From NCBI GenBank assembly GCA_022036555.1, contig CM039130.1:21540570-21604569 (forward strand): a stretch of 64,000 nt of DNA, written 5' to 3'. Shown one piece after another: positions 33,849 through 45,381 of this stretch (positions are counted from its first letter, which is position 1; the number at the start of each line of letters is the position of its first letter). This DNA comes from Microstegium vimineum (Eukaryota; Streptophyta; Magnoliopsida; Poales; Poaceae). Below the pieces are notes generated by a model that saw only the letters and a list, made by a program, of their open reading frames with translations, did no database searches and was not told where the DNA came from. The position numbers were made by a program, and so were the translations under genes.

Positions 33849-36800
33849 TACATATTGTCATAAATGTTTATTTTAGGTGTTCCTGTGGATTATGCCATAT
33901 TTGGGGCAATATGTATTGCCTGCGGTTTATGTATGCTCTTTGTATATAACCATGGTTCTGTTATAGATAGCTTTACTCATTGTTTGTGATTGTATTTCGT
34001 CGCATGATAACTCGCTCTTTCACCTATGTTGGACTTCGCCATTTTTTCTGGACCAATATCGCCACTGATTCTTGTCTTTGTAGTCCAACAATTACTGTTC
34101 TTATGTACTTCTTTAGCTTATACTATTTGTGAACCTGCTTGTTCTTTACATTCATAGCACTATTGATTTCTTACACCTTTACCTTTCTACAGGGTCATTT
34201 CCTGAACTGCTTTGGTTCCTCTTGGTTGCTTCAACAAGGATTATCCGATGCGATCTTTTTTATACTGCTGTTATCAACCCTCATTTCTTCGTTCCGGTTC
34301 TATTTAGTAACATTAAATGGCCATATGTGCGCTCTTTATTTATGGCTTTAGGTAACATTACCTTGCGTATTCAGACACTTGTTCATAGTCCTCTTGTGCC
34401 TTTTGTTCAAAGCGTTCTAATTTCTTTGAAATATTGGTTGAATGCTTTAAGCTGAAAAATGATTTAGGAAGCATAACCTCGCATTGACCATTATATCTTG
34501 TATTCTTGTCACTTATCAGAAGATCCAAGTTTTTGTTTCTACCTCAAATTTTGAAATGCACTCCTATTTTTGGTTTTATCAGCTTCGATCATATCAGGTC
34601 CTGTAAGTATCAATCTGAAATGAGAATAATTTCCTTTCACCATCTTATTGTACCTGTACTCTAGAATCAATTCTTATTTACTGTATAATTGTCACCTGAT
34701 CCGTTGGCAGGAGTTGCGTCAGAAAAAAGAAGAGAAAATGGATGATTACTGCTCTCAAGTATTTACTATTTGAGGCGTAGCGACCTCCTCCTCTATATCA
34801 GTAGTCTTAATCTGAAAGTAAGACTGGCGTGCTGTGTCAATTACTGAATTATGTTCCCCCCGGCAAAGGACTTAGGTATACACAATTATTACAGCAAAAA
34901 ACTTCAGAGTATTTTCCTCCCCACTATATTCTCAAGTTAACTTAATTCCCTTACTGGCAGGTTGTTAGCAACATTTCTGTTAAATAACCTTATTGTTTGC
35001 AAATAAACTACCCCACTGAAGAGTTTGTGAAGGCTTGCTCAGATTTCATTCGTGTGCAATCTCTTTGCAGGATGAGGCTTTGCAGGATACCAGTTCAGTT
35101 CCCTAAATTTTAGGTATAATTGTGTATGTAATTTTCTTTCTATAGTTAAGACCTAGGAGTGAAGGATTTTGGAAGAATAGTCATGTGTGTAGAAAAAGTT
35201 CACAAAAGACTAGGGATAAATAATTTGTGTCCGAGACCATTGTGCTTTTGTGGGAAGTGGTCATGGATATTTGAACTGGAAGCTTGTAAAATAACCTTAT
35301 TGTTTGCAAATAAACTGCAGAGCTTCACTCACAGCATTTTAAAAAAAAGTGCTAAAAATGAGGTGCAGCTGCCATTTTTATCTTTTTCCCTTATCTTTAA
35401 AGCAATGCTATGATTTTTCATCATTCAGGTAAGAAAATTCTTATGAAAGAAATGGCTGAGGGGGCAAAACAATTTACCACAAATGTGTCACTGTTAGTTT
35501 CATGATTTAGTTTTTGAAGACATTCAAAAGTGCATGTTCATCATCAACACGCAGGTGCTTTAAGATTTCCAGTTATTTAGTTCATAGATGAGTATAGAAT
35601 GTTCTTATTTTGTCTTCTTACTGCAGGGTGTTGCTTAGTGTGTTGGCTATATATATTTGCATCATATCTCTATGAAATCTCTTAATGATGAGAATAATTG
35701 TTTCATTTGCTGAAGAAATAAAATTAGTGGAACTTTTCAGTCTCTTTCTATTTCATATTAAATTGGAGTGTTCATAACAACATATATTGCCTGTTTTGAA
35801 CATTGTACAACTTGTGGAAGAGGTAATACTGCTAGGACGGCTATGGATCATGGCGGTGATGGTGCTGGGCATGGACGTGGACGAGCTGCACCTCCTACTC
35901 CGGCACTGGAGAGTCGACCGCGGTATGGAGATGGGTTTGGTGTGGTAGGTCACCATTGTGAAATTTGTTCTTTTTGAATTGCTAATGGTAACAAATTTTG
36001 GTCTGCTGTTGTTGTTTTACAGATGAGGGGGCAGCCATCCTTGCTCCCAAGCGTGCAAAATCAGCACCCTCTTGGTCATGCCATTGAGGGCACTGTATGG
36101 AGTGCATCGTGTTTTTGTGTAGAATAAGGAGCAATTTATGATTCAGTTTCATAGCTTATTTATTTAGTTTTTTTTGTATTGCAACATTTCAGATTTTAAA
36201 GGGTGATCAAGTCATGATAACGTAGAAGCAATAGATGCATCAACTAAGATTAGGCATTCATGAAAAAAGAATAGGAGGAAGAGTGGTAGCCGGGTCCTCA
36301 CGTGGTATTCTTCTTTAATATTTAATAATCAATTATATATTTATTTATGAAAATTACAAGGCCAAGGATTATGTACATATTATAAAGTCTAAATTATGGA
36401 GTACTGTTATGGCACTTTTCCCATGTTTTGACCCATTCTCATGTTTTGTCTACATTCTAGAGCATGGTTAGTGATTTTTAGTCCATACAATTTGGTCTTT
36501 CTTGTCCGATTGAATTATGTTTGCTCAATTTGATGAATAGAGCATGGTGATTTAAGGAATCCAGGAGCGATGGTGAGGTCAATTTATTTATTGTCATTCG
36601 ACATGCATTTGTAATCAATTTTGCTTATGTTTTTTTTATTAAACTAACAAGGTTATTGGAGACCAAGAGTTTTAAAATGCACACGAATGCTCAAAGAAAA
36701 TTAGCAATATATTTACTTAGTCTCACAACAATCATGTTTTCACTTAATTACCATGATCCTCGTGATGCTGACTAGGTTTATTTCTGACGAGCTATACTCA

Positions 36801-36983
36801 TCATGCAACCAAGTGCAACCCTTACAGGACACTGATTTACATGTTCTTGATTTGAATAGGTAATAGACACTTCATGAGAATTAAAGTTTGCAGCCTGACG
36901 AGCTTGATTTGCACCCAGGAAATCATCTTCATTAAATGCACAAATGCAAAGTCACCGTAACGTTAGCACGGGCATACTACTAG
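33849..36983 (+). other. Gene-fragment-like sequence in the Helitron, right of the nested element
   Basis: AT-rich, intron-like sequence with several short pieces bounded by splice-site-like signals: after tttctacag at about 34193; gagttgcgtcagaaaaaag after ttggcag near 34712, reading ELRQKKEEKMDDYCSQ; and after tttgcag near 35071. At 35820-35945 a GC-richer block reads DHGGDGAGHGRGRAAPP and ends at a possible donor gtaggt. After ttttacag at 36022 a further block reads MRGQPSLLPSVQNQHP. No family is recognised. The 3' hairpin and CTAG end lie at 36953-36983. Confidence 0.4.
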
Positions 36984-37172
36984 TACTTATAAGCCACCTG
37001 AAATCCTAATTTGGGTAATAAGGGACATAACCAATGACACACTTATAGTTATGCAATTAATATTTTTAGTACACACACCAAAAGTTGGTAGTACAAATAG
37101 TTTTGTAATCAAAATTTTTGTTTGAAATACACTAATGAACAATAGTATACTGAATCTTGCTCTAATGCCAAC
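36984..37172 (-). promoter_or_regulatory. Tekay leader and primer-binding site
   Basis: On the minus strand the LTR ends CCGTGACA, then GT, then TGGCATTAGAGC (37159-37170). The consensus initiator-Met tRNA site is TGGTATCAGAGC, so two transitions are present. The rest is AT-rich leader up to the Helitron 3' end. Confidence 0.8.
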
Positions 37173-38656
37173 TGTCACGGAACCGCTCAACCTATAAGAG
37201 CACTAGTATAATGATTACCATTTTCATGGTCACACTGTCACACTAGAGCCCATATAAGCCCGGTAGTCCTGGAAATCTTGAAGAATTTCAAACCATAATT
37301 CATTCCAACCCAGATCGTACATGATTCAGTAACTATACTCTCACAGTGATAAGTTCGAAATGAAATAATATTACATCAGACTTTAACCAAGTGTTATTAC
37401 AACACCAAGTTCAATTAAAAGTAGCGGAAGTCTTTGTTTTGAAACAACCCATTACAAACTGTTTAAACCAAATATAGTGATATACCTAGTACAGTCCCAT
37501 CAAAAGCAACAAGGAGAGACGTCAGAATCTACCATTGCCCATGGTCTTCACTCATCATCATAGGCAGGGTAGAGGAAGGACTGTCAATAACCAGAATAGA
37601 CCATACCATCCGCAACAAGGGTCAAGAAACCCTAAGTACTCAATTGTACTCAGCTAGACTTACCCGACAGAGAGAGAGAGATACATATAAATATATGACA
37701 CTCAAGGATTATGCAAGGCTTATCAGGTGGAGCTCATGAGATAGCATAACGTTTGCATAAAGAGCATTACTAACTTACTCTAGTCTTTCGAGGTTTAAAA
37801 CATCTTTTAGCATCAATATTAGTAGAGCTTACCAAGTCTAGGTTTGCACCTAAACTAGAGCTTCACTGATTAAACATCACATTAGTAACCATATCATGTT
37901 TGGCATGTAAACCATATAACCATCTGTTGGTTACTTATTAGAGTTCAAGTTTCTACAGTGGGAGGAAGATCTTTCAAGTTTCTCACTGACGGGGAGAAAC
38001 CGTGACTTGAATCGAATTCCTATCCAGCTAGAGGTTTATTCCTCAATCACACCCAAGCCTCCCCCATCGGGTTGACTTTGGCGGGTCACCTTCAGTATAA
38101 CTCGGGTTTACACCGTGGGTCCCCCGATACAAGCATAAGTAGCGACTCACGGTAGCCAGGTCGATCAAGCAGTGCCTGCCCTTGGTGCCAGGCCAGGACG
38201 ATTAGGATACTAGCCCACGGTCTAGTATTCTGCTCGCGGTCTTCATCACCCAAGTAGGAGGGGATTCCGGCCTGAATTACAAATTTAGGCTTCATAGTTG
38301 AAACAAGTTATTCGGTCAGCTATGAAGGAGCCATGCGTTCAATCTTGGCAGATGTCCAACCATAGTCCAGTGCCTAACAACATAGGTGGAGAGAACCCGC
38401 TCACAAGACCTCCAAGTCAAGTGGCTCACACACACCGTGTCCGCTCGGTCTCGATTTATTACTTCCACATAGTTATTTTCCACGATAGAAAATATAGCCA
38501 ACCGTGACCAGTATCAACCTATCATCATGGGTGATAGAAGACCACCCACTCTACTGGTCTAGGCATGGCTAAGCATGTGTTTCGATCCTGGGCCTACAGG
38601 GTTCTTTTGTTGGACAAGGAAGATATTATGCAGCAAGGGTTTCATTCAACTCCTAC

Positions 38657-38971
38657 TTACTTAATGCACAAACAAGATTGTAATGTGTAAGTAAAATACT
38701 TTGAAATAGAGTAATAAAGGTGTTTGATGCTCCAGGGCTTGCCTTTCATGAAGGTGGAAGGCTGGTGGTTAGGGCACTCGGGAAGCTCCAGGACCTGTTC
38801 TCCTCCTTCTGGAACTTCGGGAGTCTGAATCTCCTGGGGAACTTCTCCTTCAATCTCCCCAAACTCTAGTAGTGTCACTCCCTCGGCGATCCTGTATGCA
38901 TGTATACATGTATGATGGTCCAAGGTATACGATAGGTCATGTATGATAAATGAGACATGCTCCATGCACAT
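38657..38971 (-). CDS. Coding block B in the second Tekay LTR
   Basis: An open frame of 104 codons contains the conserved block LEFGEIEGEVPQEIQ...ELPECPNHQPSTFMKGKP. It aligns without a gap over 48 codons with 14629-14826 of the solo LTR. The acceptor-like gcatacag is conserved. The C-terminus differs after KGKP-SI. See the plus-strand copy for the exon question; function unknown. Confidence 0.4.
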   Translation of the reverse strand: MCMEHVSFIIHDLSYTLDHHTCIHAYRIAEGVTLLEFGEIEGEVPQEIQTPEVPEGGEQVLELPECPNHQPSTFMKGKPWSIKHLYYSISKYFTYTLQSCLCIK

Positions 38972-39065
38972 GTATGGATGTTCATGATGAATATATTATG
39001 CAACATTTTATTTCATTGACCGAATATGTGCAAATTTCTTCTCCTGTAGAGAAGCTAACACTTAT

Positions 39066-39119
39066 CCTTTTTCAACAGCCTTGGATAGAGCTTTTCATAT
39101 TTAGTTAGCATTCTAACAC
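39066..39119 (-). CDS. Coding block A in the second Tekay LTR
   Basis: 54 nt, same length as 14416-14469, reading VRMLTKYEKLYPRLLKK. The acceptor TTGCAG is conserved. The donor is changed from GGGTAAGTG to GGATAAGTG, so splicing here would be lost. Confidence 0.4.
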
Positions 39120-40545
39120 CTGCAACTAACCATATTAATTATTAGATTATTTGCTTAATTAAACACTTAAGTTTTTATTACTAAAACTTATGCAGAACAT
39201 TTCAATAACCCACTCCAAACAACAGCTGAAAGAAAACATCACAGCAGAAGGTACACAAGAGCAAAAATAACAAACTTGGACTTTCTGGAAATCTCAAGCA
39301 ATTACCTACAAAACATTCAATACACTCTCCAGCTCAAACCAAACTTAAATTAGTCTAACAAGCACTTTAAGCAAAGCTATTTGGTGAAAATAGGGAAAAC
39401 ACAGATTTATCACCCAATTTGTAAAATGCATACAACTCGAACTAAATAGGCTATGGCTGTACAAATTTAACACAAGGTAGACCAACAAGTTATCTACAAC
39501 ATTGGTATTCATAGCTACTGTTGAGACCACATAAAAGTAGGTGAAACTAAGCAATCAATTAAACATGTTCCTGCTGTCTAACAGATTAAAGTAGACACTT
39601 GAAACAGTTATAGAGCTTAAACCGTGACTCCAAAAATCATGATAAAATAGGGCAAGCAAGGTTACATAATTATCTACCACTTTGGTATTCAACTTGTTCA
39701 CAGAAAACATATATATAAAGAAGTTAAGACTACCACTTTGCTAATGGTAAGAAAACATACATGTTTTATACATAGAAACTTAATACAATTTGAAAAGTGT
39801 GGAACAACAGATTTACTATTTTTCTTAGCTGACACTATGCAATTATTACTTGTACAAAAATTAGCAAGCATATTATATGCATAAATTTCAAATGATAAAT
39901 GGCACAGTGTTGTACATCAATAAATAAGCATTTATCCAACTTAGGTATGAAATTCAATTAAAACTGAGCTTACTGGTACTTAAGTATTTTTCATGGCAAG
40001 TGCATGCTACAACAAGTCTACTACAACTGAAATCACATTTTTAGCACAGACCAAACTCTAGATATGAATTTAACAATTTAAAATGGACATATAGAGCTTG
40101 TTGTTTATTTTGAATTTATCAACATACAAGATCAGTTAAAACATGTCATTTTATATTTTTTTGGATAAAGGATTTCATAACAGAACTAACAAAACCGATC
40201 TCACATTATTTGCATTTTTCTACATTTAGATATGAATTTCCAAAGTTAGCAAATAGATCTGCAAAACAAATAAAAGAAACACAATTGTCGAGTCAGTGAC
40301 AGGTGGGACCCACGTGTCAACGTTCTCCCTCAGAGGCAGCGCATAGGGGAGATGTTCGACAGACGGTTTCTCAACGGAGGCGAGGTTTTCGGCCAAACCA
40401 ACCCTACCGGCGTGACCTCCTATTCATGCCACATCGAACCATGTGCCTGGTTGTACCCCATTTCCACCAGAGCATGCTCGACGACGTCAATGGCGGCACG
40501 GCGGCGCGGTGCTTCCTACGCCGGTCGACTCAAGTCGACTTCGGC

Positions 40546-41496
40546 TGTTGGTATTTCTTAACGCACATAGATAAATCCGCAAGCGCACGGATACCGCTAT
40601 AGCTTTCACCCGGGAGTATTCCAAAAGGGTATCGATTTTCACAAGAAACGTGAAGTCTACTAGAGAAACTAGGAACATCCAAAGAAAGAGTGATAACTAG
40701 GTAAAGAATGATAACAATGTAAAGAATGATAACTGGGTAAAGAATGATAATTGGGTAAAGAATGATTTTAGAGTTTTTTAAGGGGTTTTATCTAATTAGA
40801 AGCCCACGATACTCTACTTACTTTGGAGCAACAGTACCTTCCCGACTCTCGACAAAGACAGGAAAAAGGTAGTCGAGAGAGGCTGCCAAAAGCTCTACGA
40901 AACACCAACCTGAACATGGTGGACTACAAAGGCCTTACAGAGCTGTCACCTCTGGGGCTACCACAACTATCCGTGGGATTGGGCGCAAACTCAGGTAAAC
41001 TCTAGTCTAGACACCATGTCTACACTATCGCTTACTACTCTAATCCGATATCAAAACTAGAGCACTCAATACGAGCGGAGATCCCATAAATAGAATAAAG
41101 TAAGAACTAAAATAAAATACTTAGAAATAATAAATGAAGAACCTAGAGATTGCTCAAGACGATCCATATGCTACAAAGGTACAATGTTGAGGAAGATCCG
41201 ATAGATCTAGAGACTCCTAGCTCTCTCCTCCTCTCTCACCTCTAATTACAACTAGATGAACTAGAACTAGAAGAACTAAAACTAGAAGAACTAGATCTAG
41301 ACAACTAGAGGGACCTCTACTCTACGTAGATGGAGAATTGAAACCCTAGCTTTTGCTTTGTAGGTAGATAATGGTGCCTAGAGAGGGGGGTCTGCCCTCT
41401 ATTTATAGCCCGGTGGGATCAACGCCAACCGTAGGATCAAACCGACTTCATGTAGGGCCGAGATGAATCCTAGGAGGCGGTAGTTGACGAAATATG
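40546..41496 (-). repeat. Athila-like LTR fragment
   Basis: It starts TGTTGGTATTTCTTA, the inverted 3' terminus of this family (compare 62228). A TATA box is at 41399-41408. It breaks off at 41496, where the Tat LTR terminus begins, so its U3 part is missing in the window. It interrupts the Tekay LTR at 40545. Confidence 0.8.
40691..40762. repeat. 18 bp tandem repeat, four copies
   Basis: Four consecutive 18 bp units of the form tgataactgggtaaagaa with a few substitutions lie within the Athila-like LTR. No comparable array is seen in the sister LTRs of this window. Confidence 0.85.
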
Positions 41497-42805
41497 TGTC
41501 GTAGTCTACCTAGGGGGTACCCTACGGTAGTAGATTGTAGGCGGAGGTGTGGCGACGGCGATCAAGCGTAACAAAGAGAGCATAGACACGACGATTTATA
41601 CAGGTTCGGGCCAGCAAATCGCCATAACACCCTACGTCCTGTGTTCTGGTGGCTGGATTGATGAGTATTAGGTTACACGAGGTGTAGATGGATCTTTTTG
41701 AGGGGTGTCTCTGCTCGCCTTATATAGCCGGGGAGCAGGGTCACAATTTCCATATCCTAACAAATTACGATCGGTCCCTTAGGGCAAGGGATCCGAGCCT
41801 ATCTCCTAGGATCTTCCTTAGCGAGCAAGGCTCTCTGGAGCCCCTGGTGAGCATGATGGGCCTAGTCGCGTGCTGCAAGGCCTTGTGAGCTGGGTCGTCT
41901 TCTGGTCGGTAGGCCCATGTAGGTCCCTAGGGGTATACAGAGGTAATATCCCCAACAAGTCCCCGAGCACATTGCATTCTTTTGGCGAGCTTGTCCTGTC
42001 GTCCTTCAAGGAGGGGTAGCCTGGTCGCCTCTGTGAGCCAGCGTCATTGCAGAGTTCCGAGCAGGTTGCCTGGTCGGAACCCAGTCCGGAGAAGTCTATA
42101 GACCAGGTCAAACTGGTCAATAGCGTCATGGCTTGATCAACGAGCAGGTCGCCTCATCGTAAGCTTGCAGATGCTTGTTGGAAGAATGTGACATGATGAA
42201 GAAGAAAATTTTGAAAGTCCTTTCTGGGTGAAGTGTACCCACTTAGACTCTGCAAAACAGCATGAAAACAATAGAGTTTGTCGAGAAAGAAATGAGCACA
42301 TTCACCACAAGGTGAAGTGTACCCACTTAGTCCCCGAGCTAGGTAGTAGGTGAAGTATGCACGTGGTGCCAAGCTTTATAAAGGATATAAGATGCAAGAA
42401 GATTTTAAACATAAGTTTTGTAGAAAACAACTGCGAATACCCGTAGTCCCTGAGCCTGATGCAAGGAGCATGATGATTCTTGTATCAGGATCACAGATTT
42501 CTGTAGTCTTCGTAGTCCCCGAGTTTCCAGTCCCTGAGTATTTGCCGTCGGAAGCTGTCATACAGGTGCCGAGGACATGGACGTGGAGGTCGCGTATCAT
42601 GCAGTCCCCAAGCCTTGTTCGGGACTTGTAGTCGGTGAAGCCCCCGTGTCTGGTCGGTGGTGTGACCTGGTGCCGGTAGTTGTAGTTGTGATCACGGCAG
42701 TCCTCGGGTGTTGCCGCTAGGGATGGTTGATGAGGTGTGGCGACCGATTTATTGTAGCAGAAGTACTGTAGCTGCAAAAAAATACTTGGAAAAAATGTAT
42801 ATTCA
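41497..42805 (-). repeat. Tat-like 3' LTR
   Basis: The plus strand starts TGTCGTAGTCTACCTAGGGG; read on minus this is the 3' end ...CTACGACA. On minus there is a TATA-type GGCTATATAAGG near 41711-41722, followed by the R/U5 region with GACGTAGGGTGTTATGGCG and GAACCTGTATAAATCGTCG. This fixes the orientation. The other end is less sure: TGAATATAC on minus at 42805 is preceded by GTCGCGGGGAT, a plausible polypurine tract. Confidence 0.6.
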
Positions 42806-43175
42806 ATCCCCGCGACTGTGGGGTTAGCGAGATTTAGAAAATCATTAACCCTGAATTAAGGAGATTATTTCGGAAAGAAAATGCCTAAAAATAGGTAAGT
42901 GGGCCGTTTTAACCGCGCGGTTAGCGGCCCACGAGAAAGCGAACCATCGGAGCCGCGACCAGCTGCTTGCATGGCGGTCCCGCGTTAGACCGTTGCGGTC
43001 TCCCAAAAATCCTGGGAGGCGAAGCGCCGCGCCGCTTAATATAAAAGGCGGACTTAGCGGCGGCGGTGGTTTTCACGCATTCTTCTTGCTGTGGAAATCT
43101 TCATCTTCTCTAATCTTCCCCATCGCTTTCTGCTTGCGTGCTCCTTGCCTTTCAGCTTCGTCGTAGATTACAGAT
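42806..43175 (+). other. Region between Tat LTR and antisense gene
   Basis: No ORF is supported. It contains a GC-rich stretch (42900-43020) and the promoter and leader of the antisense gene. The leader is pyrimidine-rich from 43075 to 43160. Confidence 0.55.
43040..43047 (+). promoter_or_regulatory. TATA box of the Tat antisense gene
   Basis: tataaaag lies about 130 bp upstream of the ATG at 43176 in a GC-rich context, followed by a pyrimidine-rich leader. It is a convincing core promoter on the strand opposite to the retroelement. Confidence 0.6.
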
Positions 43176-43482
43176 ATGACCTACCCTAGTGTTGTGATGG
43201 CGCCTAAGTGGGGACCCAACACTCATGCATCGTCGAAGAAGACGGCGGAGAAGTCTGCGAAGAAGCCAAAGGTGGTGACGCCGGATTGGACCAGGGATTG
43301 GTCCAAGTGCACACTGGAGGAGGAGGATATTCAGCTCCTCATTACCGCCAGCATCCTTCAGGACAAGGCGATTGTTGAGTGGAGGGTGGCGATAGGGGAG
43401 GGCTTCCCTACTACTAATACTGGTGAGCTCGTCGTCTTTGAGCCATTTTTCTGGTGCAATTTTGGGGTTCCCGTTCATCCAT
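43176..43482 (+). pseudogene. Tat antisense gene ('putative gypsy type transposon' family), exon part 1
   Basis: The frame begins MTYPSVVMAPKWGPN; the second Met at 43197 is an alternative start. A lysine-rich N-terminus precedes the conserved part WSKCTLEEEDIQLLITASIL and WRVAIGEGFPTTNTGE...VVFEPFFWCNFGVPVHP. This is the N-terminal region of a plant family found with Gypsy elements, of unknown function. The frame is cut at 43482 by the Sirevirus LTR and continues exactly at 55260. An antisense gene between pol and the 3' LTR is known from Tat-lineage elements such as maize Grande. Confidence 0.75.
43478..43482. repeat. Target site duplication TCCAT, left copy
   Basis: TCCAT here and at 55255-55259 flank the Sirevirus exactly. 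Both copies sit within a longer shared ttcatccat because the LTR terminus happens to resemble the flank. Confidence 0.9.
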
Positions 43483-44747
43483 TGTAAGGACTTGGATAGC
43501 CTAGAGGGGGGGGGGGGGGGTGAATAGGCCTATTTAAAACAATCTTCACACTTTCTGTCAGTCAGGCCCGGCACTGCCGCGGGTGCTCGACACTGCTGCT
43601 CACTAAGGCAGCAGTGCTGGTCACCTAGACAGAACATTACACAATTCAAAATGTATAATGAGAATGGAAATTGTGCTTGAATCAAAACCTTCCTATAGGT
43701 GTAAGGAACCTCTAGCACCACTTGAAAGTGGTAGCAACACACCCACAGAGTCGATCGTGTCCAAACCCTAGAAATCACCTTGCAAACAATATATATCAAA
43801 GTAGAGAGACAATCACAAGGAGACACAAGATTTGACCCATGGTTTAGCTCGCCACCAAGGCTTACCTACGTCCACATTGTTGAGCTGCGCCACACAAGGC
43901 TCAAGCTTGCCACAAAGGCTTGCTCTTTCCTTGGTCTCAAGTCAAGAGAATTAACTCATGAGATGAGGCGAAATGTATTAGCAATATGGGGTGTTACAAA
44001 CCTCCCTAGGCTGCCACATGAAGGAGGCAAGCCCAAGGGCGACGCCTAGCCGGCTAGAAGCAAAGCTCCAAGAGTAACAAACTCAAATCGTCGGCCACCA
44101 CGCAAACCAAATGCTTATGGGAGTTGAAGATCTGAGGGAGAAGCTTCTTCTCAAGCTTGGAAGCTCAATCTCTCAAAGATTTGAGTGGAAATCAATGGGG
44201 AGAGAGTTTGAGCACCAAGGGAGAGTGGGGAGCAAGAAGGGAGCTTCTCTTCTGTTTCTGCGAAATGAGAATGGGAGAATGGCAGAACTAGCTGTTGGGA
44301 GAAAGTGAGGGGATAAGAAATACCCCTTCACTGTCCAACGGGCAGAACAAGTCACGGCAGTGCCGGCCTAGAGTGTGGCAGTGCCGGACTGCCCGGCACT
44401 GCCGGCCTGGCACAACCAGCAAAGAATGGATCATGGAATAGCTGACTATTTTGCCTACTATGTATGTGGAGGTGTATGATGTATGGATAGATATAGCATT
44501 TCGTTCACTTGTTGGCATGCATGTTGAATCCCTCTTAATAGTACGGCATACCTAACTCAAATTCGAAATATAAAATGAATTAAAGTCCTTTGAGCTTGTT
44601 GCCATGCACTTTTGTAATTGAAGGGGTCCGCCAACCTGTTCATCAACCTCCTTTCTTTCAACCTCCTTGTCACACTTGAAGAGTCTCATTAGTCCTCTAA
44701 TTGCATTGTCATGTCACCAAATCCCACTTAAGGCTTGATTGCATTCA
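43483..44747 (-). repeat. 3' LTR of the Sirevirus
   Basis: Plus strand TGTAAGGACTTGG...GATTGCATTCA. It is highly similar to 53973-55254, with mostly transition differences. A run of 15 G at 43506-43520 is 8 G in the other LTR. It has one fewer tandem copy of the cggcactgcc block than the 5' LTR. Confidence 0.93.
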
Positions 44748-45381
44748 ATCTCCCCTTTTTGGTGATTGATGACAACACACTTAGAGCTTACAAAAGTGAA
44801 GTAAAATCTGAGACAATGCAAGTCATGAGTGTAGGAGCTCCCCTAAATGTGTGAATAGGAATTTGAATTTCCAATTTGGCATGAAAAACCAAAAATTCAC
44901 ACATTGGAGTGAAATAGGGCTCCCCCTACATCCATGGATGCTGTGGGGTGCTGTAACAAGGTGTCACAAATATATACGTGATCATACAAACCTGTCTCTC
45001 AAAGATCAGAGTGCTTGCTGCCAGAGCAGCCCGACACTGCCGGCCTGACTACTGACAACAAGACTGCGGAAGCACAAGCACGACCACACAACACAATATA
45101 AAAGTAAACTAAATGCACACTAAGACAAGCATGATATATATGAGAGAGTACATGTCCACAAATAACACAAATCAAGTACTTAAGTGGCAATATTACAATA
45201 AAATAGTTTTAATGTTGCTCTCTCATCTCACAAATTAAAACTAAGATAACTAGAGAACCAACACAGCAACTGCTCCTTCATGACCTCTTGAAGATTGTTG
45301 TACCCCCTTCACTTAGTAATTCTCCCCCTTTGACAACAAGTCACCAAAAAGAAGAGAGAAATATAGCAAAAAGAATACAAA
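44748..45381 (-). other. Polypurine tract and 3' noncoding region of the Sirevirus
   Basis: On the minus strand AAAAAGGGGAGAT (44748-44760) adjoins the LTR start TGAATGCAATC. The remaining 600 bp to the third ORF has no supported gene and carries one more GCCGGCAGTGTCGG-type motif near 45035. Confidence 0.8.

Larger units (their letters stand above)
26740..36983 (+). mobile_element. Probable Helitron with captured gene fragments and a nested Tat element
   Basis: The 3' end is the firm part. At about 36953-36983 the sequence has ccgt..acgg hairpin arms, the acgggca block and ends ACTACTAG, followed by T. This is the CTAG-type 3' terminus known for grass Helitrons, which insert between A and T. 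The 5' end is uncertain: tctctactataat at 26740 resembles published 5' ends (TCTMTAYTA...), but the base before it is G, not A. Another candidate is tcttatatac at 27656. Inside are exon-like, splice-site-bounded pieces typical of gene capture. No Rep-helicase is seen, so it would be non-autonomous. About 4.9 kb is left when the nested element is removed. Confidence 0.55.
21330..40545 (-). mobile_element. Tekay-like chromovirus (Ty3/Gypsy), truncated at both ends and interrupted
   Basis: Order on the minus strand: 5' LTR (37173-40545, truncated), primer-binding site (37159-37170), leader split by a Helitron-like insertion, upstream ORF (25072-26002), gag, protease, reverse transcriptase, RNase H, integrase. 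Integrase is cut at 21330 by an Athila-like LTR, so the chromodomain and 3' LTR are not in the window. Lineage is judged from the motifs FSKIDLRSGYHQIKI and MDFITGLPPTQRGHDSIWV and from the long LTR. Confidence 0.82.
37173..40545 (-). repeat. Tekay-like 5' LTR, truncated
   Basis: The segment begins (plus strand) TGTCACGGAACCGC, the inverse of the LTR end at 16349, and parallels 16349 back to about 13000. The outer 1.3-1.4 kb is missing because an Athila-like LTR starts at 40546. The conserved exon-like blocks lie at 39066-39119 and 38740-38893. It is the 5' LTR of the minus-strand chromovirus because the primer-binding site adjoins it. Confidence 0.88.

Noticed and set aside
11630..40545. The two Tekay LTRs as ends of a single 29 kb element
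   Set aside because: They are in opposite orientation, and the left one has its own perfect target duplication, so it is a separate solo LTR.
40691..40762. CRISPR-like repeats
   Set aside because: Units are 18 bp and directly adjacent with no spacers, within a plant LTR.
41497..42805. Tat LTR read as a plus-strand 5' LTR
   Set aside because: The TATA-type box and the R/U5 motifs read correctly only on the minus strand, and no primer-binding site follows on plus.
43530..43826. 98-codon ORF present in both Sirevirus LTRs (also 54045-54332)
   Set aside because: It is shared simply because the LTRs are sister copies. It covers the palindrome array and has no recognisable domain.
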